Below are positions 56,244 to 64,000 of a stretch of 64,000 nt of DNA, one piece after another. Both the position numbers and the translations under genes were made by a program. The notes beneath the pieces are model-generated. The model did not search any database. It was not told where the DNA came from and saw only the letters and a list, made by a program, of their open reading frames with translations. This stretch comes from an uncultured Bacteroidota bacterium (GTDB taxonomy: Bacteria > Bacteroidota > Bacteroidia > AKYH767-A > OLB10): contig CAADHD010000024.1 in NCBI GenBank assembly GCA_900696575.1, forward strand, positions 62,001 to 126,000. The letters are read 5' to 3'. How positions within the stretch are numbered: the stretch's first letter is position 1; every line of letters starts with the position of its first letter.

Positions 56244-58163
56244 TCAATCAGCTTTATCATGCAAATATCCGTTGGGCTTAAATCCAGTTCCTTTGTTTTC
56301 ATCTTCACCAAGCGAAAGCCTTGAGATGGTCGGACCTTGTCTTGGACTCTCATCAAGTATGATGTTTCGTCTTTTATAGGCAGGTTCCTTTTCAAGTTCA
56401 GCCTGATTGCGCGGATTTAAGTTTGACATGCTTATCTCTTTCAGTTTAAGTATTCGCTGGCGCGATCGGTCAAACAATTCAGCATGAGGATCAGGTTCTG
56501 AAGATTTAATCTGAACTATTACCCCGCCTTCCGGTTCATCAATCTTACGAGTTACTGTAGTCTCTTCAGCTTTTACTTCCGGAATTTCCTCTACCTGCTT
56601 TTCATCTTCGACCATCACCGGTGTAATTTCCGCTTTTGGACTTTCATTTTCTTCAGCAACAACTTCTTCTGTTTTCTCCTCTTCAGTCTCATTCAAAGAA
56701 ATTTCAAACTCAAACGGAGCCTCGGTTACGGTAACCGTTTCATAGGTAATTTCTTCTTCCAGTACTTCCATTAAAGGCTCTTCAACCTGTTCTGGCGATT
56801 CAGGGATTTGCAGTTTGGATTCTGAAATCGGAAGCTCTTGCATAACCTCTGTTGAATGCTCCATAAAAGGCTCCAGCACCATTTTCTCTTCAGCCCATAC
56901 TTCTTCCCGTTCAATTAAAACCGGTTCCTCCGGAATCCTTTCTGCTTCGTGCTCTATCAACTCTTCGGTGGTCTCAAGTGAGAAAACAACTTTCCCGTCT
57001 TCGGTCTCCTTAACTATAATATCCTCGTCAGAAAAACTTACGGGAGGCTTCTCTGTAACTTGTATTTCCTCCTGTTCTGCTTTTAAAACAGGTTCTAACG
57101 GATTCTCAATGTTACCGGCAGGCAATATGTTCACTTCGCTTTTCACTTTTCCGGAAAGATCATAAACCACTTTTTCTCTGGGTTTTTCTTTATTCTTTTG
57201 AGAATTGCTTTTAAAACCTGTGGCAATAATGGTAACAGAAATTTTATCTCCCAATGATTCATCATGGCCCATTCCAAGTATTATATCTGCTGTCTGACCC
57301 GCTTTGTTTTGCACATATTCATTTATCTGCCCCATTTCATCCATCGTAATTTCGTCTTTGCCGGAAGTAATGTTGAGAAGTATGTAGCGTGCTCCTTCAA
57401 TATCGTTATCATTAAGCAAGGGTGAATCAAGGGCAGTTTCCACAGCAGTAACCGCACGGTTGGGACCTTCGGCAATAGCTGAGCCCATGATAGCCACACC
57501 GCTATCCTTCATCACTGTTTGAACATCGGCAAAATCAACATTGATATGCAGTGTTTCTGAAATGATTTCTGCAATGCTTTTGGCGGCAACAGAGAGGATA
57601 TTATCGGCATAAGCGAAAGCTTCACCAATTTTCAGGTTACCATGAATTTCGCGCAGCTTATCATTACAAATAATCAGGAGTGTATCAACATACTTTTTCA
57701 GTTCTTCAATTCCTTCTTCGGCCTGTACTTTTCTTTTCTTTCCTTCAAATTGAAATGGAACAGTAACAATGGCAACAGTAAGTATATTCATTTCACGTGC
57801 AACCTTTGCAATAACAGGAGCAGCTCCGGTACCGGTTCCACCGCCCATGCCTGCGGTAATGAAGAGCATTTTAGTCTGATTGCCCAGTATTTTTTTTATT
57901 TCATCCAGATTTTCAAGAGCAGAATTGCGTCCCACTTCAGGTATAGAACCCGCCCCGCGTCCATCGGTAAGGCTTTTGCCTAATTGAATTTTATGAGGAA
58001 CAGGACTTGTTTCCAGAGCTTGCTCATCGGTATTGCTTACAATAAATTCAACGCCTTTAATGCCGAATTTGTACATGTGATTTACAGCATTACTTCCGCC
58101 TCCTCCTACACCAATTACTTTGATGATGGATGGACGTTCTTTGGTTTGTTCGAATTGTATCAT
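56244..58163 (-). CDS. ftsZ: Cell division GTPase FtsZ with a long acidic tail
   Basis: 639 aa. The tubulin-like core (about 1-320) has GVGGGGSNAVNHMY, ITAGMGGGTGTGAAPVIAK (GTP-binding signature) and the catalytic NVDFADVQTVM and LNITSGKDEITMDE T7-type region. It polymerises into the Z ring. The C-terminal 300 or so residues are a Glu/Pro/Val-rich linker ending in a conserved basic tail (AELEKEPAYKRRNIILDESP ... SRLSLGEDENKG). Long linkers are common in Bacteroidota FtsZ but this is near the upper end. It follows ftsA and precedes yqeY. Confidence 0.96.
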   Translation of the reverse strand: MIQFEQTKERPSIIKVIGVGGGGSNAVNHMYKFGIKGVEFIVSNTDEQALETSPVPHKIQLGKSLTDGRGAGSIPEVGRNSALENLDEIKKILGNQTKMLFITAGMGGGTGTGAAPVIAKVAREMNILTVAIVTVPFQFEGKKRKVQAEEGIEELKKYVDTLLIICNDKLREIHGNLKIGEAFAYADNILSVAAKSIAEIISETLHINVDFADVQTVMKDSGVAIMGSAIAEGPNRAVTAVETALDSPLLNDNDIEGARYILLNITSGKDEITMDEMGQINEYVQNKAGQTADIILGMGHDESLGDKISVTIIATGFKSNSQKNKEKPREKVVYDLSGKVKSEVNILPAGNIENPLEPVLKAEQEEIQVTEKPPVSFSDEDIIVKETEDGKVVFSLETTEELIEHEAERIPEEPVLIEREEVWAEEKMVLEPFMEHSTEVMQELPISESKLQIPESPEQVEEPLMEVLEEEITYETVTVTEAPFEFEISLNETEEEKTEEVVAEENESPKAEITPVMVEDEKQVEEIPEVKAEETTVTRKIDEPEGGVIVQIKSSEPDPHAELFDRSRQRILKLKEISMSNLNPRNQAELEKEPAYKRRNIILDESPRQGPTISRLSLGEDENKGTGFKPNGYLHDKAD

Positions 58164-58201
58164 GGTGTTTTGTTTTGTTTGATTGATTGAGTTTTTGATT
58201 A

Positions 58202-59476
58202 TTAGAGTTCACGATCAGAATTGTCATTTTTTAAACCGTCTTTAATGCTTTTAAAGAAGTAGTCGAACCACTTTCCTTTTCTGGCTTCTGTAGTTTCAGG
58301 ATGCGATAGACGTTTACCGGTTTTTTCGGCCTCATTAATTCCGCAGATCACTAATCCGACAGCCGTAGCATACATTGGGCTTTTAAGTTCTTCGTTTCCT
58401 TTGGCAAGGTGTTCATTGGGGTAACCGATACGTGTATCAAAACCTGTCATGTACTCAATGAGTTGCGAGAGATGTTTCAGCATAGCTCCACCACCGGTAA
58501 CAACCATTCCACCAATGAGCTTCCTTTCAAATCCTGAATTTTTTATTTCGATATAAATGCTCTCAATAATTTCTTCCATTCTTGCCTGTATGATATGCGC
58601 AAGATTTTTTACGGATATTTCTTTGGGCTCTCTTCCGCGCAATCCGGGAATGGAAACAATTTCATTATCTTTCATCTGCTTTGCCAGGGCCGAACCGAAT
58701 TTAACTTTCAGTAATTCAGCCTGACTTCGGATGATGGAACATCCTTCCTTGATATCTTCGGTAATTACATTTCCACCAAAGGGGATCACTGCCGTATGCC
58801 TGATGATATTATCTTGAAAGATGGCTAAATCCGTTGTGCCTCCGCCAATATCAATTAAGGCAACTCCGGCTTCCTTTTCTTCTTCTGACAAAACCGCTTC
58901 TGATGAGGCCAGCGATTCAAGAATTAAATCAACTGAGCGCAAACCTGCTTTAGTTACGCACTTGTTAATGTTTTGCGCTGCAGTAACAAGTCCTGAAATA
59001 ATATGACAGTTGGCTTCAAGCCTGATGCCTGCCATGCCAATAGGGTCTTTAATTCCGCGTTCATTATCAACGGTGAATTCCTGCGGAATAACATCAATGA
59101 TTTCTTCTCCAGGCGACATGGCTATTTTGTATAAATCATTTACAATGGCGTCTATATCTTTCTGAGAAATTTCATTACGCTCATTATTACGTGTAATCAT
59201 GCCTGTGTACTGATGGCTTTTTATATGCTGACCGGCAATACCCACATGAACATCACTGATTTCAAGTCCGTATTTTGATTCTACTTCGGCAATCGCTTCC
59301 TTAATGGAAGCAACGGTTTTATCAATGTTGGCAACTACCCCGCGGGTTACGCCAAACGATTCTGATTTACCCATACCGAGTATCTCAATTTTACCGAATT
59401 CATTTCTTCTTCCTGCAATTGCACAGATTTTAGTGGTGCCAATGTCAAGTCCTACAATAATTTGTGATGCTGCCAT
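58202..59476 (-). CDS. ftsA: Cell division protein FtsA
   Basis: 424 aa from the ATG at 59476 (MAASQIIVGLDIGTTKICA); the frame is open to 59527 but the longer form is outside the family. An actin-like ATPase with GLDIGTTK, ALIDIGGGTTDLAIF and VVTGGGAMLKHL phosphate/adenosine motifs, and the FtsA-specific 1C region (EVSD-like GLEISDVHVGIAGQHI). It anchors FtsZ filaments to the membrane. A C-terminal amphipathic helix (FDYFFKSIKDGLKN) is a likely membrane tether. It lies between ftsQ and ftsZ. Confidence 0.96.
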   Translation of the reverse strand: MAASQIIVGLDIGTTKICAIAGRRNEFGKIEILGMGKSESFGVTRGVVANIDKTVASIKEAIAEVESKYGLEISDVHVGIAGQHIKSHQYTGMITRNNERNEISQKDIDAIVNDLYKIAMSPGEEIIDVIPQEFTVDNERGIKDPIGMAGIRLEANCHIISGLVTAAQNINKCVTKAGLRSVDLILESLASSEAVLSEEEKEAGVALIDIGGGTTDLAIFQDNIIRHTAVIPFGGNVITEDIKEGCSIIRSQAELLKVKFGSALAKQMKDNEIVSIPGLRGREPKEISVKNLAHIIQARMEEIIESIYIEIKNSGFERKLIGGMVVTGGGAMLKHLSQLIEYMTGFDTRIGYPNEHLAKGNEELKSPMYATAVGLVICGINEAEKTGKRLSHPETTEARKGKWFDYFFKSIKDGLKNDNSDREL

Positions 59477-59511
59477 ACCGGGTTTATTTGTGTTAGATTG
59501 TTTGTTGAGTT

Positions 59512-60312
59512 TTATTTTTTGGTGCAAACGGCCTGATTGACGAATTTCAGATTGATTACCGAATAATCGTTCCAGTTTTTCGCCTTGAATCCCTGCTGAT
59601 ATAAAATATTAAGATTCTCCAGCTTTTCATTGATTTGTTCAGAGTTACCAAGGATGATGACTTGATCACCAATGCGCGGTATCATTTCAATATCTCCCAT
59701 GTCGTTAACATGCAACTGCACAATTTGCGAATTCCAGAAATCAGACTCTGAAATAAACTTTGAAATTTCAAACAAATGCCTGAGTACAGAAAAGGAATCA
59801 GGAGGTTCGGCCATGCTGACGGAAGCATGTTTGAACATTGACCCGGGTACCCCCGTGGCTACGGGCACATCGGCTGAGTATTCAGAGGACAAAGGCATAA
59901 AAACACCTTCAGTGTCTATGTAAAATTGTTCGTTAAACACATTGATAATCCGCATGAGTGGTATCCGCTGCCTGATATTAAAAATGACCTTTCCGTCAAT
60001 GGATGAAAATACTTCTGCCTCTGAAACGTAGGGATTTGAACGTATCCTATTTTCCAACAAAGCAATGTTGATATCAGCAAGCTTTTTCCCGACAGGATTC
60101 CGCTCAGGCGAGTGCAGCATTTCGAACACATCGCTTTCGCTTACAAATCCAAGCTGGGGTTTGCCTCTGTCAATGATAATTTCAACTGAGGAACAAACCG
60201 TATTGCTTCTTTCATTACCGGCAACTCCGGCAAAAAGGATAAACAGTACGATGGCCAGCGACCACGCGATTGCTTGCTTGTAAGATCGCCACCATGATTT
60301 GTTAACAGGCAT
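59512..60312 (-). CDS. ftsQ: Cell division protein FtsQ
   Basis: 266 aa from the ATG at 60312, just after the murC stop (60314) and preceded by AAAGGT; ATGs at 60324 or 60351 in murC are possible. One membrane helix (IAWSLAIVLFILFAGVAG) follows a short cytoplasmic N-terminus, then a POTRA-like region (NTVCSSVEIIIDRGKPQLGFVSESDV) and the FtsQ-type beta domain (EVFSSIDGKVIFNIRQRIPLMRI). It acts in the divisome at the septum. Similarity in FtsQ is low; the call rests on domain order and the murC-ftsQ-ftsA-ftsZ context. Confidence 0.88.
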   Translation of the reverse strand: MPVNKSWWRSYKQAIAWSLAIVLFILFAGVAGNERSNTVCSSVEIIIDRGKPQLGFVSESDVFEMLHSPERNPVGKKLADINIALLENRIRSNPYVSEAEVFSSIDGKVIFNIRQRIPLMRIINVFNEQFYIDTEGVFMPLSSEYSADVPVATGVPGSMFKHASVSMAEPPDSFSVLRHLFEISKFISESDFWNSQIVQLHVNDMGDIEMIPRIGDQVIILGNSEQINEKLENLNILYQQGFKAKNWNDYSVINLKFVNQAVCTKK

Positions 60313-60313
60313 T

Positions 60314-61726
60314 TTACCTTTCATTTGAGTGGGCATTAAGTTTCCTTTCAAGAATTTTTTTTATTGGCATCACAAGTTTGTCAATATCTCCTGCACCGAG
60401 AGTAATCAGCACTTCGGTTTTTTCATTTTCAATTTTCAGCAGCACACTTTCAAAACTTTCTATGGTTGCTTTAATACTCAGTTTTTTTAAAATCAAATCA
60501 GAGGTAACTCCATGAATGGGTTTTTCTCTTGCCGGGTAGATAGGCAACAGCCACAAGCTATCAAGCTTGTTTAAACTTTTGGCAAATGCATCCGCAAAAT
60601 CTTTGGTCCTTGAAAATAAATGAGGCTGAAATATCCCTGTAATTTTTTTACCCGGAAAAATCTCACGAACCGAACTTAACGTAGCCGTTATTTCATCGGG
60701 ATGATGTGCATAATCATCAATAAAAGAAATGGACGGGTGGTTTATAATAAACTCAAATCTGCGTTTTATTCCTTCAAATAATCCGAGTGCTGATTTTATT
60801 TTTTCATCCGGAACCTTCATCCATTTAGCTACAGCAATGGCGGCCAGTGAATTTTCTACGTTATGATGGCCGGGCATGGTAAGGCTCACATTCTTCAGTT
60901 TTCCGGCTGGATAAATAATATCGTAATGGTATGCCTTGCTGTCTGACTTATGGATTATTGCATGGCAGTCTGCCTGATTGTTCATTCCATAAGTCCAAAT
61001 CTCCGCATGGCGAGGCTGAATTTTCAAATCATTTCTTACTATAAGTCTTCCACCGCTTTTTACCTGTGAAGCAAAATCAAGGTAAGCATCGGTCATGGCT
61101 TCATGTGTTTTATAGATGTCAAGATGATCAGGATCCATGGCGGTTATTACTGCACAATCAGGATGAAGCTGCAGAAATGAGCGGTCATATTCATCCGCTT
61201 CAACAACCACTACAGGACGGCCTATTTCATCTTTTGCATTTCCAATCAACAAGTTGGTATTATAATTTTTGGAGATGCCTCCAAGAAAGGCAGTGCAATC
61301 AACACCTGAATGTTTAAGCACATGGGCTATCATGGTGCTGGTAGTGGTTTTTCCGTGAGTACCTGCTACCGCAATGGTGCATGCCTGCCGGGTAATGAGG
61401 CCCAGCACCTGTGATCTTTTAACCAAGAAGTAGCCCTGCTGCTGAAAATAATTCAGCAATTCACTATCAGCCGGTATAGCCGGAGTAAAAACTATCAGCG
61501 CGCTGTCTTTTTGTTTTGCATCGCAGAAAACTGGCGGCAGCAACTCAGCTTTATCTTCAAACTGAATCTGCATTCCCTCTTTAATCAGATCATCAGTAAG
61601 GGTTGTCGGGGTTTTATCATATCCGGCTACTGTTTTTCCGGCAGCATGAAAAAATCGGGCAAGTGCACTCATGCCGATTCCGCCAATGCCGATGAAGTAA
61701 ACCCTGTTGATGCTTTCGAAATTCAT
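60314..61726 (-). CDS. murC: UDP-N-acetylmuramate-L-alanine ligase
   Basis: 470 aa. It adds L-alanine to UDP-MurNAc with ATP, first of the Mur ligases. The N-terminal UDP-sugar-binding domain begins VYFIGIGGIGMSALARFF; the P-loop is AVAGTHGKTTTSTMIAHVL near 118; VEADEYDRSFLQLHPD and MPGHHNVENSLAAIAV are central ligase motifs and DDYAHHPDEI marks the C-terminal domain. The length fits. Its ATG overlaps the murG stop by 4 bp (ATGA). Confidence 0.97.
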   Translation of the reverse strand: MNFESINRVYFIGIGGIGMSALARFFHAAGKTVAGYDKTPTTLTDDLIKEGMQIQFEDKAELLPPVFCDAKQKDSALIVFTPAIPADSELLNYFQQQGYFLVKRSQVLGLITRQACTIAVAGTHGKTTTSTMIAHVLKHSGVDCTAFLGGISKNYNTNLLIGNAKDEIGRPVVVVEADEYDRSFLQLHPDCAVITAMDPDHLDIYKTHEAMTDAYLDFASQVKSGGRLIVRNDLKIQPRHAEIWTYGMNNQADCHAIIHKSDSKAYHYDIIYPAGKLKNVSLTMPGHHNVENSLAAIAVAKWMKVPDEKIKSALGLFEGIKRRFEFIINHPSISFIDDYAHHPDEITATLSSVREIFPGKKITGIFQPHLFSRTKDFADAFAKSLNKLDSLWLLPIYPAREKPIHGVTSDLILKKLSIKATIESFESVLLKIENEKTEVLITLGAGDIDKLVMPIKKILERKLNAHSNER

Positions 61727-62850
61727 ACCCCTGAATGTGTTTTTGCTAACAGTAAAACTTCTCTGGCAATCACAGATGCAGCATCAGGTAAGGCCAGTTT
61801 TTTGATATTGGCAGATAGCTGATTCATTCTTTCCTGATCAGAAAGCAATGATTTTATTTCGCTGAACAAAAGATTGTTCAATTCTTGATCGCGAATCATG
61901 ATAGCTGCATTTTCTTTAACCAGTGACATGGCATTCATAGCCTGATGGTCTTCAGCTGCAGTAGGCAAAGGCACCAGCATGGCAGGTTTGCCAATCATGC
62001 ACAATTCGGAAACAGTACTTGCCCCGGCTCTCGAAACAATTAAATCAGCCAATGCATAAGCAAGGTTCATTCGATTGATGAAATCATAAACTTTTACTCT
62101 ATCCGAAGGTAGCCCCTCCACCGTTTTCTTCGCTTCTTCAAAAAAATACTTTCCGGTTTGCCAGATGATATTTATTCCAAGATTTTCCAATGAATGAATA
62201 CTTGCTTTTATTGCCTGGTTAACCGAAAGCGCTCCCTGGCTGCCGCCAACAATCAGCAGAGTTTTGTTGCCCGGTTTCAATCCGAAGTAACTCAATGCTT
62301 CATTCCTTAAGCCTTCGGTTCTTACGGCATCTTCACGCACAGGATTTCCTGTTTTAATGATTTTATCTTTTGGAAAAAAATTTTCCATGCCATCAAACGC
62401 CACACAGATTTTCTGAACTCTTTTTCCGAGAATTTTATTGGTAAGCCCGGCAAAAGAATTTTGTTCCTGAATAAGGCAGGCAATTCCCATTTTCGAAGCC
62501 ATGTAAAGCAGCGGACCACTGGCATAACCTCCAACACCTACGGCAACCTGAGGTTTAAACCGCTTAATAATTTTTCTTGCCTGCATTAAACTTGAAATCA
62601 CTTTGAAAGGAAACAACAGGTTTGCCTTGATGTTATTACGCTGAAGGCCGCTTATCCATAATCCTTCAATGATGTAGCCGGCTTGCGGAACTTTTTCCAT
62701 CTCCATTTTTCCTTTGGCACCTACAAAAAGAATTCCTGTTGAGGGTTCTAATTTTTTTATTGCATTAGCAATGGCCACAGCAGGAAAAATATGACCCCCG
62801 GTACCTCCTCCGCTGATGATAATTCTGTATTTATGTGGCAACGGTTGCAA
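61723..62850 (-). CDS. murG: UDP-GlcNAc-undecaprenyl-pyrophosphoryl-MurNAc-pentapeptide transferase
   Basis: 375 aa. It adds GlcNAc to lipid I, making lipid II (cytoplasmic face of the inner membrane). The start is a TTG at 62850, preceded by a strong AGGAGG 5 bp away; the family signature IIISGGGTGGHIFPAVAIANAI follows, with GGYASGP, EQNSFAGLTNKIL, GGSQGALSVN and ISRAGASTVSE-like VSRAGASTVSELCMIGKPAMLVP. The start lies 20 bp inside the end of ftsW. This is the only strong Shine-Dalgarno site noticed in the window. Confidence 0.96.
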   Translation of the reverse strand: MQPLPHKYRIIISGGGTGGHIFPAVAIANAIKKLEPSTGILFVGAKGKMEMEKVPQAGYIIEGLWISGLQRNNIKANLLFPFKVISSLMQARKIIKRFKPQVAVGVGGYASGPLLYMASKMGIACLIQEQNSFAGLTNKILGKRVQKICVAFDGMENFFPKDKIIKTGNPVREDAVRTEGLRNEALSYFGLKPGNKTLLIVGGSQGALSVNQAIKASIHSLENLGINIIWQTGKYFFEEAKKTVEGLPSDRVKVYDFINRMNLAYALADLIVSRAGASTVSELCMIGKPAMLVPLPTAAEDHQAMNAMSLVKENAAIMIRDQELNNLLFSEIKSLLSDQERMNQLSANIKKLALPDAASVIAREVLLLAKTHSGV

Positions 62851-64000
62851 CTTCTCCTCCTTCTGTTTTTTCAGTTTCTCTGCTTACACTCAATAAAATA
62901 CCAATAGCAAGGCTGGTAAACCAAATAGATGTTCCCCCCATACTCAGCATAGGTAACGGCTGGCCTGTAACCGGAAATAGACTAACAGCCACTGCCATAT
63001 TGATTAATGCCTGAAAGACAAGACTGAAACCGCAGCCAATAGCAATAAAGGTTGCGAATGCCCTTGATGTCTTACGCACAATCATGATAACCCTGTAAAA
63101 CAAGGCGAGATACATAAACAGCACAAGCAAACCGCCTGCAAGACCGTACTCTTCAATAATGATGGCATAAATGAAATCGGAATACGGATGCGGAAGAAAG
63201 TTACGCTGAGTTGAACTACCGGGACCTTTTCCGATAATTCCACCGGTTGCAATGGCAATTTTTGCCTGCTGGGTCTGATAGCTTTCTTTTTCATCTCCCG
63301 AAATATGATTTTCAATCCTATTCTGCCAGGTTTTAATTCGCCCGTCATACTTTGTCAAATAGGCTATACCAATAAAAAGCGCCAGGCCTGCAAATCCAGT
63401 GGCAAACAACATCAGGATATATTTACTGCTCACTCTTCCTATAAACATCAGCACCACCGCAGTCATAAAAATAACGGCAGCAGTAGAAAAATTGGAAGGC
63501 AAAATCAATCCGCAAATAAGAATAACGGGTATGATCATAGGCAGAAAAGCAGATTTAAAATCCTTGATATTATCCTGTTTATGAGAAAGGGAGCGTGCTA
63601 AAAACAGAATGAGTGCCACCTTGGCCAGATCGCTGGTTTGAAATGAAAGATTGAGAACGGGCAGTGTAATCCAACGGCTGGCTTCATTCAGATTGGTGCC
63701 GGCAAACAGGGTAATGATTAATAACGGAACAGCAATGACGATAGCGATCAGCGAAATGCCGGAATAAAAAGTATAGCGCGCACGATGTGCAGCATACATA
63801 ATTCCGAAACCCATCAGAATGATGGCAAAATGTTTCAGTATGTAATACTCCGTATTACCACCCTGGTATTTGTAAGCCAGCGTTCCCGTAGAACTGTACA
63901 CAGCCAGTAGAGAAGCAAAAGACAGAAACAATACAATGCCCCAGATGTACTTATCGCCTTTAAAATACCTTTCAATGAATGCCTTCATGCTTTCTTTCAT
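62831..64000 (-). CDS. ftsW: Cell division membrane protein FtsW (start at window edge)
   Basis: 389 aa from an ATG exactly at the window edge; an earlier start cannot be excluded but MKESMKAFIERYFKGDKYIWG looks like a true N-terminus. It is a SEDS-family, about ten-helix peptidoglycan polymerase, with helices such as WGIVLFLSFASLLAVYSSTG, GFGIMYAAH and ILMLFATGFAGLALFIG. The SEDS loop motif GIIGKGPGSSTQRNFLPHPYSDFIYAIIIEEYG and GLAIGILLSVSRE near the end are typical. It heads the ftsW-murG-murC-ftsQ-ftsA-ftsZ series. Confidence 0.94.
   Translation of the reverse strand: MKESMKAFIERYFKGDKYIWGIVLFLSFASLLAVYSSTGTLAYKYQGGNTEYYILKHFAIILMGFGIMYAAHRARYTFYSGISLIAIVIAVPLLIITLFAGTNLNEASRWITLPVLNLSFQTSDLAKVALILFLARSLSHKQDNIKDFKSAFLPMIIPVILICGLILPSNFSTAAVIFMTAVVLMFIGRVSSKYILMLFATGFAGLALFIGIAYLTKYDGRIKTWQNRIENHISGDEKESYQTQQAKIAIATGGIIGKGPGSSTQRNFLPHPYSDFIYAIIIEEYGLAGGLLVLFMYLALFYRVIMIVRKTSRAFATFIAIGCGFSLVFQALINMAVAVSLFPVTGQPLPMLSMGGTSIWFTSLAIGILLSVSRETEKTEGGEVATVAT

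Overview
The window looks like a chromosome segment from a member of the Bacteroidota, probably a Chitinophagales/Sphingobacteriales-type organism. Four things point there: many long extracellular proteins with PKD, Fn3-like, SprB-type or WD40 modules, several ending in type IX secretion system (T9SS) sorting domains of type A (NLYPNP-like) or type B (FTPNxDGxND...NRWG); a PorP/SprF-type outer-membrane protein; repeated TAnnTTTG -7 promoter boxes with few Shine-Dalgarno sites; and an FtsZ with a very long acidic tail. The taxonomic call is inference from protein families; no 16S gene is present.

Layout. 1-788: minus-strand start of a large surface protein cut by the window edge. 0.83-7.5 kb: rlmD, a CXXCH cytochrome-like protein and a thioredoxin lipoprotein, an unknown exported protein, pyrH, a WD40/T9SS protein, a GC-rich structured intergenic element (about 6.98-7.21 kb) and a small secreted protein. 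7.8-11 kb: a type-B T9SS protein directly abutting ribE. 11-15.8 kb: a two-component pair with a beta-propeller sensor, and an HU-like/SPOR division-type protein. 15.8-20.6 kb: kdsB, two small envelope genes, gpmI and an orphan histidine kinase with its own promoter and an 18-bp palindrome before its start codon. 20.6-26.9 kb: an 1846-aa PKD protein without a T9SS tail plus a membrane-anchored partner. 27.2-30.4 kb: a hypothetical protein, a polyprenyl synthase, a small hypothetical protein and tRNA-Ser(CGA). 30.5-43.1 kb: an M43 metalloprotease, tolC/hlyD/tsaB, a choice-of-anchor-L adhesin and a DUF255 thioredoxin-epimerase protein.

43.2-55.4 kb is the most distinctive region: a 3013-aa SprB-like adhesin with about 31 tandem 77-aa repeats, then an OmpA-family protein and a PorP/SprF protein, all on the minus strand and tightly spaced. 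This resembles the SprB/SprF arrangement in which a PorP/SprF protein helps deliver a type-B T9SS substrate to the cell surface. 55.8-64 kb is the division and cell-wall (dcw) cluster in the order ftsW-murG-murC-ftsQ-ftsA-ftsZ-yqeY, densely packed with stop/start overlaps and closed by an intrinsic terminator.

No CRISPR array, transposase, phage gene or rRNA was seen. Promoters, terminators and repeat elements were found by eye. Starts were moved from the longest open frame where overlap, a promoter box or a signal peptide argued for it.
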